From positions 55,230 to 119,229 of the forward strand of contig JAOBSW010001210.1 in assembly GCA_026214975.1 (NCBI GenBank): a stretch of 64,000 bases of DNA, given 5' to 3'. Numbering within the stretch: the first letter of the stretch is position 1; the number at the start of each line of letters is the position of its first letter. The notes under the pieces are model-generated. The model was not told the origin of the DNA, did no database searches, and saw only the letters and a program-made list of their open reading frames with translations. Source of the stretch: Gentiana macrophylla (taxonomy: Eukaryota > Streptophyta > Magnoliopsida > Gentianales > Gentianaceae). Position numbers and translations under genes: made by a program. Below are positions 36,831 to 47,878 of this stretch, piece after piece.

Positions 36831-39800
36831 TCAGTCAACTTTTATGATTCCAAGTTCAGTCCTTAACTTTGCAAATCTTTCACTATCCAATGGCTTAGTA
36901 AAAATATCAGCAAGTTGATCTTCAGTAGGGATGTAGAGAACCACCACATCTTTCTTTTCAACATGATCTCTTATAAAATGATGTCTCACATCAATAAGCT
37001 TGGTTTTTGAGTGCAAAACAGGATTTTCTGTGATTGCTATTGCACTTGTGTTATCACACATTATAGGAATTCCTCTTTCTTCAATTCCATAATCCCTTAA
37101 TTGTTGTCTTAACCAAAGTGTTTGTGCACAGCAACTTCCAGCAGCTATATATTCAGCTTCAGCAGTGGAAGTTGATATTGAGTTCTATTTCATACTAAAC
37201 CAGGAAGCCAGTCTATTTCCCATCAACTGACAGGTTCCTCTGGTGCTTTTTCTATCAATCTTGCATCCAGCATAATCAGAATCTGAGTAGGATAAAACTT
37301 TGAAGATTTCATCTTTTGAATACCATATCCCTACTCCCAGAGTCTCTTTTAGATATTTGAGAATCCTTTGACTGCAGCTAAATGACTTTCCTTTGGTTTG
37401 GATTGAAATCTTGCACAAACAACTATAGCAAAGGATATATCAGTCCATTGGCGATGAAGGTACTGACAGATCGCCTATCATCCTTCTGTATAAAACCTGA
37501 TCAACATCTTTGCCTTCCTTATATTCATCCAGTCTGATGTTTGTACTCATAGGAGTTGATACCTTGGTGCTATTTTCCATACCAAACTTCTTCAGTAACT
37601 CCTTGGTATATTTTGTTTGATGAGTGAAGATTCCATCATTCATTTGTTTGACTTGTAATCCCAAGAAGTAGTTCATTTCTCCCATCATGCTCATTTGAAA
37701 CTTGCTTTTCATGAGATTAGCAAACTTTTCACATAGTAATTCATTTTCAGAACCAAAAATAATGTCATCAACATAAATTTGTACCAGCAGGGTGCTGTCT
37801 CCTTCATTGATTCTGAAAAGAGTCTTGTCAATGGTACCTTTGGTAAAACCATTGTCAACCAAGAATTGAGATAGGGTTTCATACCATGCTCTTGGTGCTT
37901 GTTTCAAACCATGAAGTGCCTTGTTAAGTCTGTACACTTTATTTTCTTGATCTTTAACTTCAAAATCAGGAGGTTGCTGAACATTCACCTCTTCTTCCAA
38001 AATGCCATTCAAAAATGCACTCTTGACATCCATCTGGTATACTTTGAAGTTTTTGTGAGCAGCATATGCTAAGAATAATCTTATAGCTTCCAATCTTGCA
38101 ACTGGGGCATATGCCTCATCAAAATCTATTCCTTCTGCTTGAGAATAGCCTTTTGCTACTAGTCTGGCCTTATTCCTCACAATGGTACCAGATTCATCCA
38201 ATTTGTTTCTGTATACCCATTTAGTTTCAATTATATTTGCATGATTAGGCCTTTCCACTAGTGTCCAAACTTGATTTCTTTCAAATTCATTCAATTCCTC
38301 TTGCATAGAAATTAACCAATCTGGATCTGATATTGCTTCTTCAACAACTTTAGGCTCTATTTGAGATAGAAAACAAGTAAACATTGCTTCCAATTGTCTT
38401 CTAGTCCTTACACCTTGCTGTATATTACCAATAACTTGTTCAGCAGGGTGATCCCATAACCATTGTAGATTTTGGTTAGATTGGTTATCAGGAACATCAT
38501 CTTGATGAAGTCTCATTGTTGCTTCAAAGAGGGGTTGATAGATCCTTGAAGCGCTTCGATTTTGCATCGCAGATGTTACCAGCAGGATCTTCAGAAGGGG
38601 TAGAGTCAGAAATCTTCAAGTCATTTATCCTTTCCAAAACATCAACACATTCTGGATCAGTGACTTGTTGATTCTCAGCAGGTTCTGAAGCTTCATCTTC
38701 AATTCCAGTGAACTTAGGTTCATCAAATACAACATGTATTGTTTCTTCATGTTTCAGTGTTCTTTTATTCAGTACCCTGAATGCCTTGCTGACAGAAGAA
38801 TATCCCAAGATGATTCCTTCATCTGATTTTGGTTGGAATGTCTTCAATTTCTCCTTATGATCTAGTATAAAACATTTGCTTCCAAATGGATGGAAGTAGG
38901 ATATATTAGGTTTCCTTCCATTCCAAATCTCATAAGGTGTCTTTGACTTCTTGTTTCATGAGGTCTGTTTTGTGTATAGCATCTTGCATTGACTGCTTTC
39001 AAACCCAATATCTTTCAGGTAATAATGCTTCACATATCATAGTCCTTCCTGCTTCTTTCAAAGTCCTATTTCTTCTCTCAGCAACCCCATTTTGCTGAGG
39101 TGTGCCAACAGCAGCTATTGGTGTAACACACCATTTTGCTCACAATATTCTCTTATGACTTTATTGAGAAATTCGGTACTTTGTCCGATCGTCGATCTTC
39201 ACTCTTGTCAAACTTTTCTCATTTTGCAATCTCTTCAAAAGTTCAGGCATCTTTTGAAGTGTTTCACTTTTCTTGTTCATGAATACTACCCAAGTGTATC
39301 TTGAATAATCATCCACAACTACCAGAGTGTACTTCTTCCCTGTCACACTTGTTGGTGTTACTGGTCCAAACAGATCCATGTGCATCAGCTCCAAAACTCT
39401 TTTTGTTGATTGCTTAGTTTTTGACTTGAAGCTTGACTTGGTTTGTTTACCTTGCTGACATGCATCACATATAGCATCCTTTTTGAATGTAATCTCAGGC
39501 AAACCAATCACCAACTTCTTTTTCACCAATTGATTGATATCATCAAAATTAAGATGATTCAACTTCTTATGCCACAACCAATTCAGTTCTGACTTAGTAT
39601 GCACAATCAGGCATGTCTCTTGAACAGCAGTAGACCAATCCACAACATACATGTTTTGTTGTCTTCTTCCAGCCAACACAACTTGATCACCTCTTTCACT
39701 AATGACAATACATGTGCCTTTGTCAAAAGTGACCTTGTAACCCATGTCACAGAACTGTCCAGTGCTCAGTAGGTTGTTGTCTAGTCCTTCCACAAATGCA

Positions 39801-39985
39801 ACATTTCTGATAATTAATCCATTTCTCACAAGTGTGCCATATCGTCTTGTATATCCTGGTGTGTTCTTGTTGCCAAAATTGACTCTTCGACCATCCTTTG
39901 CCACATAATTTGTCAAACAGTGCTTATTCTTTGTCATATGTCTGGAACATCCACTGTCAAAGTACCAGACACCCTACAAAACAAA
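36831..39985 (-). pseudogene. pol: Sirevirus-like copia pol, copy S2: protease, integrase, RT, RNase H
   Basis: Right to left. The protease active site DSGCSRHM lies near 39950. GAG-pre-integrase (WLWHKKLNHLNF) and the integrase zinc finger (CDACQQGKQ) lead into the start of the core with LMHMDLFGP and VVVDDYSRYTW. The frame then shifts at about 39170-39195, where the second catalytic Asp should lie, in a stretch showing the CAG-to-CG anomaly. The integrase tail continues from 39100 to 38570. The RT (38567-37440) has [16 protein letters not shown] and YVDD. RNase H (37418-36831) is interrupted by a frameshift near 37430 and an in-frame stop at 37185-37187, just before the catalytic STAEAEY. 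The domain set is complete; only a few lesions inactivate it. Confidence 0.92.
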
Positions 39986-40886
39986 TTTAATGTATTTTAG
40001 GTGCCCAAAACTGTTTGGGTCCATAGTGGTCAGTGGTAAGCATGACCCTTGGCAAATTTCCATAAGGTCTTCTTTGAAAAGTATTATACTTTTGTTCATA
40101 CATGTATTCCACACATCCATAAGGTCTAACATTTAGTTGTGTAGAATTCACATATGCTTTCTGGCCTTTTGGTATATAATGTTGTTTGAAGTGATTTCTA
40201 TTGTTAGAAGCACTGCCATAACCATAGGTTTGCTGTCTGTTAGGAACAGCCTTGTAATATGGAGTCTGCTGAGGTCCCTGATGTGGTCTTGTATAAGTCC
40301 TCTGCTGAGTCCTCTGCTAATTCCATTGTTGAGGTCTTGCCCTAGCATTATGGTTATATCTATTGTTTCTAGCAGTAGGAGTAGGAATATTCCAATCTTC
40401 ATCAGTGGGAAATAATCTACCTTTCCCCCTGAGATAAGTATCCCTAGAATGATTAACATCTTTAGGTTTAGGATTCTTATCCTTGGAATATTTCTGATTT
40501 TTGCCCTTTTGTGGTCCAGCAGACTTGGTAGCAGGTCTGCCATCAGTAGGTCAGGAAGGTACAGCAGTCCTACTCTTGGATTTATTCTTTTTGATAGGTG
40601 TTGTTGACCTTTTTGACTTCTGATTTTGCTTTCTTGAAGTCTTCTCAGTAGGCTTCACTGCCTCAGCAACTTCTTTGGGAGTTGGATCTTGTGCAGGCAC
40701 AAACTTAGGACCAATTCTAGTACTAGGTTCAGTAACCTTACTGGATCCACTCTTATTAGATTGTTGAGTTCCAAATCCAAGGCCTGTTCTATCACCATAA
40801 GGCTTTCCAGATTTGAATGCAGTGGAGGAATTTGATTGTTCAGCAGATTCAGCAGCTATTGAAGGTACAGTAGACTTATTTTGAAT
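39986..40886 (-). pseudogene. Gag-protease linker region, copy S2
   Basis: The minus-strand frame of gag continues past the stop at 40887-40889. It gives a Lys/Ser/Gln/Arg-rich, Tyr/Asn-rich linker (for example NRYNHNARARPQQWN) up to the protease, broken by stops near 40548 and 40318. Such low-complexity linkers between nucleocapsid and protease are usual in Sireviruses. The longer ORFs in other frames here are shadows. Confidence 0.55.
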
Positions 40887-42179
40887 CTATCCAAACTCTT
40901 TTTCCTTACCCTTGAGAACTCTTAATTCAGCTTTCAACCTTTCAACTTCTGTTTGAAGAGCTTCTTTTTCAGCCATCACAATCTCATAACCAGATTGTAT
41001 TATCCTCAGTTGATTAAGGATGTCATCCAAAGTTTCTTCATTGTCAGAATTTTTAGGATTTGAACCACAAGTTGATTCACAGTCACTTTCAACAGGAGTG
41101 TTTATAGATACAGAATTGTATACCTCCTCTATTTCATCCATATTTTCCATCAAAGCATAATCTTCCATGTCAGCAACAAGTACAGTATCATCAGATTCAT
41201 TTCCTTTTTCTAATTCAACTTCATACCCTGATTCATCATCAGCAATCATTGCTTTCTTGCCAGGTCTTCTTTGCTGATTCTTGTTCTTCAGTAGGTCTGG
41301 ACAATCAGGTCTGAAATGTCCAGGTTTCTTACAGTTGAAGCATAGATAATCAGGTTCCTTTTTCTGTTTCAATTCAGGACAGTCAGGTTTAAAGTGTCCT
41401 GGTTTCTTGCATTGAAAACACAAGTAATCATTGTCTTTCTTGGATTCTTCCTTTTTCTTTTCACTTGATTTCTTAGTGAAGTTTCTTGGAGAACCCCTTC
41501 CTGTTTTCATCATTCTGATTTTCTTGCTCAGTAGGGCAAATTGCTCTTGCATCTCATCCAGCAGATCATCTTGAGCTCCTGATGACTCTTCTTGATGTGT
41601 GGCAGCCAATGCAGTGGTCTTTGGTTCTTCCTTTTCAGTCTCAGGTACAAGTTTCTTACTGAATTCATAAGCCTTGAGATCTGAAAATAACTTGAATGTG
41701 TCCTCTTCATGTAGACTTCTCATTTCTTCTATGGCAGTAACCTTCATTTCCCAAACTTCTTTTGTTGGTAAGGGTTCTAAGATTTTTGAATTGATTTCTT
41801 CTCTTGAGTAGACTACATTCAGCCTCATCTGCAGCATGGTTGTGTCAACCAATTCTAGCAGATTCTCCACTCCCAACTGATCAAAAGCCCATTCCTCAAA
41901 TCCACTCATTGGTTCAACAGCCGGTTTTTGTCTTTTATAGAATCCAAACTTCCATTGAAAATATTTTTGCACTCTTTTGAAGTTGGGATCTGCCTTTTCT
42001 TTCTTTGATTTATTTTCCCTCCTTTCATATGGCATTGAGGGCTTTCTTGAGGCAAATTTATCAGCTTGTTGTCCCCCAAAGGCTTCAACAAGGTGAGTCA
42101 ATGTATCTATAGCAGATACAAATAGGTCAGTAGGTTCATCAGGTTGTACATTTGTCCCTACTACCTCCAAATGTTCCAC
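40887..42179 (-). CDS. Chimeric ORF: ORF3 fragment of copy S3 fused in frame to gag C-terminal half of copy S2
   Basis: 430 codons without interruption. Residues 1 to about 118 (VVGTNVQP, FQWKFGFYKRQKP, FEEWAFDQLGVENLLELVDTT) match the ORF3 segment of S2 at 34804-34463. After about residue 122 (near 41815) the sequence becomes copia gag: YSREEINSKILEPLP, WEMKVTAIEEM, LFSDLKAYEF. Two nearly identical CCHC zinc knuckles follow (CFQCKKPGHFKPDC and CFNCKKPGHFRPDC), then an acidic tail with heptad-like Leu (IQSGYEIVMAEKEALQTEVE). The upstream ORF3 sequence continues to the right (42180-42654) as in S3. The simplest origin is a deletion joining neighbouring elements S3 and S2. Whether it is expressed is unknown. 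Confidence 0.75.
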   Translation of the reverse strand: MEHLEVVGTNVQPDEPTDLFVSAIDTLTHLVEAFGGQQADKFASRKPSMPYERRENKSKKEKADPNFKRVQKYFQWKFGFYKRQKPAVEPMSGFEEWAFDQLGVENLLELVDTTMLQMRLNVVYSREEINSKILEPLPTKEVWEMKVTAIEEMRSLHEEDTFKLFSDLKAYEFSKKLVPETEKEEPKTTALAATHQEESSGAQDDLLDEMQEQFALLSKKIRMMKTGRGSPRNFTKKSSEKKKEESKKDNDYLCFQCKKPGHFKPDCPELKQKKEPDYLCFNCKKPGHFRPDCPDLLKNKNQQRRPGKKAMIADDESGYEVELEKGNESDDTVLVADMEDYALMENMDEIEEVYNSVSINTPVESDCESTCGSNPKNSDNEETLDDILNQLRIIQSGYEIVMAEKEALQTEVERLKAELRVLKGKEKEFG

Positions 42180-42654
42180 ACTGGGTTCCCCCTAACTTAT
42201 ATGCAAATCAGTAGGGTCTGCAGTAGTGTGTTCTTCCCCCTGAGTTGTAGCATCCATGCGAGTAGGTGCAGTGCCAAAGTGTCAGTTTGTGGTTCTTCAA
42301 TCTGTTGTTCAACAACAACATTAGCATCCTCAGTAGGCTCAACAGCCTCTTCATCTACTTCCTTTTATTCCTTCAGGACTCTTAGATCTTTGCCTTTGCC
42401 GTGTACCTTCTTTTTCACAACATGTTTCCTTCTTTTTGAAGGTTGTTCCTCAACTTCAGCAGCTTTTCTTTTTTCTTTTATCTTCTTTTAGCTGTTCTCT
42501 CAAAATCTCAGTAGCAGTTTTCTTTGTAGCTTCAGCAGGCTCAACAGCTTCAACTTCAACTGGAACTTCAGTAGACTCAGCAGTGTCTACTGATTGCTGT
42601 CTTGTCTTCTTAGGCTTTAAGATCTCAGTAATCTTTCTTGTATCAGTAGCCTTT
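41815..42654 (-). pseudogene. ORF3 of copy S3, middle part (left of the Athila insertion)
   Basis: Homologous to 34463-35300 of S2 ORF3. It contains the same alternating Ser/Thr/Ala-rich, acidic and Lys-rich blocks and the FQWKFGFYKRQ block. A stop at 42192-42194 and others break it. Its left end is fused to gag of S2. Confidence 0.7.
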
Positions 42655-44781
42655 TGACGTGGCCTTTTCTAGTGCTAATACCAGTCCTTAACCGACAGTG
42701 TATCGGGTCAAACTGTAGTGCTAGTATGGTGAGTCAGAGTATCGTATCCTCAGGGAACTTGGTAATTTATTTTACGTGTGGTTAAACACCAAAGAGTCAT
42801 TATTAACTCGATCTAAATCGCAATTTTATCACCTGTATCACTACTATTCTAGTTAACATAAAATAAATATGTAATTTAATAGTTATTCTAATATAATATA
42901 TATAGATATATAAATATATATAGATGTACATAAATTGCAAAATATATATATAGATATAAATATATAGGTACCAAGATATTAATAGATAATTTTGAGAACT
43001 CGGCCAAAACTTATATAATTGGTTTATACGATCTTTTCGATTAATTGAAATGTGTTCGATCTCTCCTTTTATTTTAGGTCCAATTGAGTAAGTGAAGCGG
43101 TGCACTCTGAGGTAAACAATTCCTCCTCACACACGAGTGTATGAAATTGTCCTATGTCCATTGTCATCAGTCCAAGATCCACAATCATTACGGTAAACTA
43201 ATTAATCTAAACAGTCCCGAGTACAAATCTACCTTTAGATAAAAGGAGTCATTCCGTTCGTCAAGCGGTCAATTTTATTTTAAAGGCTCCGGTTGTCAAA
43301 GCCGGACGATTCAACTTTCGGTTTAAGTTTCAATTAAACTGATGATTTAACATTATTACGATCTCGAGTACAAATTATAATAAAATTCATTTCTCCCAAA
43401 ACAAATTTACCCGGTTAGAAATCGGATTCCGTTATCACGTTGTTCACACGGCCAATTTTACCCTCCGGTTTTTCTATCTTTTATTTCAAATCACGACTAG
43501 GCGTCAATTCATAATTAGATTATGAATTCCTCGGATCTACTAAATATGTCAAAATGAATATGATCAAAATAGAAAAAGATTCAATTAACTCAATTTTAGT
43601 CATTTTAACTTAACAACATTTCTTTAACGAAAAGATCGAAATAAAACCGATTACATAGTTTTGGCGATATTATATTTAGCCTAAAAACATTATAACAACA
43701 AAAATACAAAAACAAACATAAATACTTAAGAAAAGTTACCCGAATACGGCGGTTGATTCGAAATCGTATTTTCCGGACATTACAACTTCTTTAGCAAAAC
43801 CGACTTCCGAGATTTTCTCGAGCATTACAACGATACTACATTATTACGGCATAAGGCCTTATTTACTACTACTAAAAAAAAAAGAAAAGAAGAAGGAGAT
43901 ATATATATATATAGACTGTTATATATATATATGGTACATCCTCTGCTGCTGCAAATGAGCCCCTTTATATAGGAAAAACTTCCAAGGCCGGACCGGTCCG
44001 GTATTAGGCCGGATCGGTCCGGACTAATGATGATCCCCACTTCCATGATTAACTTCGGCATATGCGTAGGAGATATTTATATATATATAATTATATATAA
44101 CTTGTAAAATTCATATCTCGAGTTCTGGACCTCCAAAAATCATAAGCGAAATGCCAAAATTAAGATCTCGAGAAACTCTACAACTTTCATGAAGGACTCT
44201 TCTCCAGATAACGCTTTTTGATGACCTCGTGTTCCTCCGAAGCTTTTACGGGATTTTTCTTAATCCAAGTCGATTAGCCACTTGATCCTTTGTTTAAGTT
44301 CTAGACCTCCAATCTTCATAATTCAAATTGCATTGGAACACTCTTGGAAAAATCTACAACTTTCGTGAAGAACACTTTTTCTGAAAATATCATTTTGATG
44401 AGCCATTCGTTTGTCGAAGATATTTCTCTATTATTACTTATCCAGATTGATTGGCTACTTGTCCACTTAAGCTATTCAATTGACCATTTAAACTCGTGGC
44501 ACTCTCTAAATCATTCCAGAGATATGATTAAACTTCAAAATGTCGATTCTCGGGTCTTGGTTTATAAATGCAATAAAACATCACAAATACCCACGTAAAT
44601 CGACATTTACTCCGATTTACTAAAATCGGTACAAAATTACAACTTTTATTATTATTATTACTAAACACTCTAAATTATAAAGACTAACACTTTATACCAT
44701 AATTTCATATATTTTATATAGAATTCGTTGATAAAACATAATAATATAACATATTTTTAATCATATAAAAATAATACATCA
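42655..44781 (-). repeat. 3' LTR of the Athila-like element
   Basis: 2127 bases. On the minus strand the palindrome CCGGACCGGTCCGG (43988-44001) and a partner GGCCGGATCGGTCCGG (44007-44022) lie 16-50 bases upstream of the TATA box CTATATAAAG (43963-43972). (AT)n stretches flank it at about 43900-43930 and 44080-44100. It matches 57156-59281 closely, with differences at CTG/CAG sites. Confidence 0.95.
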
Positions 44782-44820
44782 AATTACTCCCCACTTAGCT
44801 TTTGATCGTCCTCGAGCAAA
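44782..44820 (-). promoter_or_regulatory. Polypurine tract and hairpin of the Athila-like element
   Basis: Minus strand: hairpin TTTGCTCG-AGGA-CGATCAAA (44801-44820), then AAGTGGGGAGTAATT (44782-44796) abutting the LTR. Confidence 0.8.
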
Positions 44821-45224
44821 AATAAGCGGTAATAAAAGATAGTATAATTTTTCAGATTATAATATATTTTGTCAATATTATAAATATATTATCTATCTTA
44901 ATTTAAAATCTTAAGAAGACAGAAAGAGTATATAACTGAAATAACTTAAACATTAAATATTATTTAGATAAAATTATATATGTAATACTTAAGAAGTATA
45001 AATAAAATATCAGAATTATTTTTAATCGCAACTATTATGAAATTCTGGAATCGGAAATTTCAGTAAAGTAATTGACAAAAATGGCTTATAGAAGTTAGGT
45101 TCAAGATCTTGGAGTTAATCGAAAAGAAATCAAAAAGAAGAAAGAAGCAAGTAAATGCGTCATCTACATCTTTATATTTTTGAAAAAAACATATTCTTAG
45201 CATCTTTTTTCAGATTTTCTCTCT

Positions 45225-45265
<41 letters not shown>

Positions 45266-46489
45266 AAGAACTAAAAGCGTGAGTGTGTGTAGAAAATCAA
45301 ACTTACAGGCATTGCTTCATCAAGATTGATCGGAGTACTACTCTTTCGATCGAAAATTACAAGTCCGGTTTCCTTAAACTTGTAATAATTCCTGAGATCT
45401 TATGATTCAACTTTTCCTTTTTCAATTTATCTTGTGCCTTCATTCCCAGCAATAGGACATTTCGTGATAATACCCTAGCTGGACTACTATCATCAGGCAA
45501 TCGGGAGCTTAATTACCTCATAGTGATATAGGACATTTCGTGATAATACCCTACTCACTCCAATCATTGGTAGCTACATCCGATTTGTTCTTTTTATTTT
45601 TAAGTTGTTAATCACAGATAAGGAAGATACCTGATATTTGATTAATTACATTGTAAATATGGTGCTTCGTTTTAATTAATATATCCGAACTTATTACCAA
45701 AATCGGCTATGTTGCAAGTGTCATGAGGTAAGATCGAATATACTACTACTTATTTAATTTTTCCAATCTCAGCATATACCAAAATTTAGCTTTTACGTCA
45801 CCATCTCTTTTTATAAGTACGTACAAACTTGCGGTATTTCAAGGAAATGTAGACCAAAATAGCTAAAGCTCGGTTATTTAATCATAATTGACAATTTCGA
45901 GTGAGGTCTTGATCACTCTAATCAAGGCTGAGGTAGGTTATTTGGCTATAGTTATATTTTTGTGGTGCCAAAAATCAATAAACTTAATCCAATTCCAAAT
46001 TCATAATTCGTATTGAAAATGATTCTAAAAATTTTACTTATAAATATCAATCATACTTATAATTTTATAAAAACAATATCTAATATTAATTATTCCATTA
46101 TATAAACTTAAAATCTTCTTAAAATCTAAATTAGACATATAATATAAATATTTATTATTTTTTTTTTTTTTTTTTTTTTTTTTTCGAAAATTTTAATGAA
46201 TTTTCTAACCTAACTCTACTCCCCACTTACGAAGTGGCATCGTCCCGATGTTCAATAAGTAGTAAAGAAGTAGGTTCGAAAATAAAATTAAAATTATCTA
46301 TCAACGTTATTTTTCCGAAATTTTTTTTTTTTTTTTTTTAGTGGATTAAAACAAATTTAAAAAACTAAGACATATAAATTAAACAAGATACATTATTACA
46401 AACTAAAAACATAAACTTACTTAAAAACAATAAAACTTAAAATCTAACTAACGAACACTCATTAAAACTTAGATATTACCAACAACTCT
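44821..46489 (-). other. Non-coding 3' region of the Athila-like element
   Basis: No ORF. It contains two 26-base copies of a motif with GGACATTTCGTGATAATACC (45452-45477 and 45528-45553), related to motifs in G-B. Long T runs lie at about 45222-45259, 46160-46184 and 46320-46340. A second purine tract with hairpins, minus-strand CATCG-GGA-CGATG (46238-46250) and AAGTGGGGAG (46219-46229), mirrors the real polypurine tract. Confidence 0.7.
45222..45259. repeat. Poly-T tract
   Basis: Nearly uninterrupted run of about 38 T. Shorter runs at 46160-46184 and 46320-46340 are similar. Confidence 0.95.
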
Positions 46490-47317
46490 CTAGATTGTGG
46501 ATGAACATCCCGGTGTATCAACCGGTAGCATTCCAAACCGACTATCTCTAGACGGAAAAATCTCATCCGTCTCCAGCTCTTCTACTCCATTGAGAAGAAC
46601 ACACAAACGTGATATCAACCAAGAATTAGGCATAGGTTTCCCCCTACTACCTCTTGTGATCCCAAACTCCAACACTGTCCTTTGAATTAATATACCCCAA
46701 TCAACAAATACACCGAATGCCAAAGCAAAAAGTAGAAGCATTTCATTCTCAGTTAAACTTCCAAAATCCCAGGTGGGATAAACTCGAGAATTTATAAAAT
46801 GCTTCCACGCCTTTAAATGTGGAAGTAAAGCTCGTGTAGACATGTCGTGATTTGTATCAAAAAGCGGGAACAGACATTGGAAAGACTCGTGTACTTTATT
46901 CAAATGATTAGAGGGATTTTGTAGTCCCCATTGCATTTCAAAATGTGGCATAGAAACTGGTGGAATTTCAAAAATTTGGTTGATGATAGATGAAGAGAAA
47001 GGAACAGCCACCTCTTACAGGTAACAATCTGTGTAGACTCTATCATAGATGTCGTCATTAGCGCAGAATAAAATTCTCGCACTATCGAGACATTTACCCT
47101 TCCTCTCGGTGTACTGACAAATTTTTTCTAACCGAAACTCCTAATGAGAGTTTTACCCCACTGATCAATTTTATCAAAATTCAAACCTTTCTCCAATAGG
47201 ATTGGAGAATTAGCAAAACGAGGGTGTAAATTTATACTCTCATTAGAGGCTTGCGATTCGGATGATCCGGTGTATTAGGCTCGTAAGAATTTCTGATGGT
47301 GAGAGTGGTTCGACATT
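46490..47317 (-). pseudogene. Downstream ORF-B of the Athila-like element (putative plant transposon protein-like domain)
   Basis: Probable start at 47317 (MSNHSHHQ). The minus strand encodes RGKVNVSIVREFYSAL, then after a frameshift near 47015 the 173-codon stretch 47011-46490. That stretch has LLPHLKAWKHFINSRVYPT, LTENEMLLLFALAFGVFVDW and a P-rich NSWLISRLCVLLNG. The pattern (EFYxxL, then W-x2-FIxxRxxPT, then LL-A-x-G-x-VDWG) fits the plant domain named putative plant transposon protein, and ORF-A has the same layout. Stops near 47280 and 47155 break the N-terminal part. A TATA box (minus-strand TCTATATAAAGG, 47402-47413) and a perfect 18-base palindrome (47498-47515) precede it. Function unknown. 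Confidence 0.6.
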
Positions 47318-47401
47318 TTAAAACTTGATAAAAATAAAATTACAGTTGGAAGTAGATAGGCGGTGAAAGAAATTTGTATGCTTTCCTCATTCCCTGGCCT
47401 C

Positions 47402-47515
47402 CTTTATATAGATAGAAAGTAATACATACGTGGATGAAGCGAGACGGACTCAAAAAATGAGTCATCTTTGTTTCCCTTCACGGATCGGGCGAGTATAGGC
47501 CGGACCGGTCCGGCC
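47402..47515 (-). promoter_or_regulatory. Putative promoter of ORF-B (palindrome and TATA box)
   Basis: GGCCGGACCGGTCCGGCC (47498-47515) is a perfect palindrome also present in the LTR promoter. TATATAAAGG on the minus strand (47402-47411) is about 85 bases upstream of the ORF-B ATG at 47317. Confidence 0.5.
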
Positions 47516-47517
47516 TC

Positions 47518-47878
47518 ATCCTGCTTTTTTCTTGAGGGACAGAGGTGAAAGTCAATTTGATTTTTGGCTATTTACTTCACGTGCCTCTTACTAGCTCTTT
47601 CCTCGAAGATACATTATAAAGTTAATTTAACTTGATACTGAACGGATAAACGACACATTATATTTTGTAAAATGACGTAGTAATTATACGAAAATTATTT
47701 TGGGTTTTTTTTTTTTCTTTATAGTTTTATAAAAACTAAACCGATTTAAAATGCAAACCAAAATTTTATAAAATCTATTGTAACTAAAATTGAAAACAAA
47801 CCAATAGTTAAATGACAAAAGTCGAATGCAATAAAATGTGTAGTAAACATGTTTAATCAATCATTAAAATTCAATCTT
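47518..47878. other. AT-rich spacer between ORF-A and ORF-B
   Basis: No ORF or domain seen. T run at 47706-47720. It ends at the stop codon of ORF-A. Confidence 0.5.

Larger units (their letters stand above)
24698..41815 (-). mobile_element. Sirevirus-like LTR retrotransposon, copy S2 (5' end deleted)
   Basis: Right to left: C-terminal part of gag (41815-40887), gag-protease linker and protease, integrase, RT and RNase H (to 36831), pol-ORF3 spacer, ORF3 (36155-26559), polypurine tract, 3' LTR (24698-26387). The tract AAAAAGGGGGAAAT with adjoining GGCATCATCACC is the conserved Sirevirus signature. The 5' LTR, leader and N-terminal gag are missing; the sequence continues in frame into ORF3 of copy S3. 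Element G-C is inserted in ORF3. Confidence 0.85.

Noticed and set aside
40148..40543. 131-codon minus-strand ORF rich in Ile/Leu (and a plus-strand shadow)
   Set aside because: Wrong frame of the gag-protease linker; the frame continuous with gag gives the expected Lys/Gln-rich linker.
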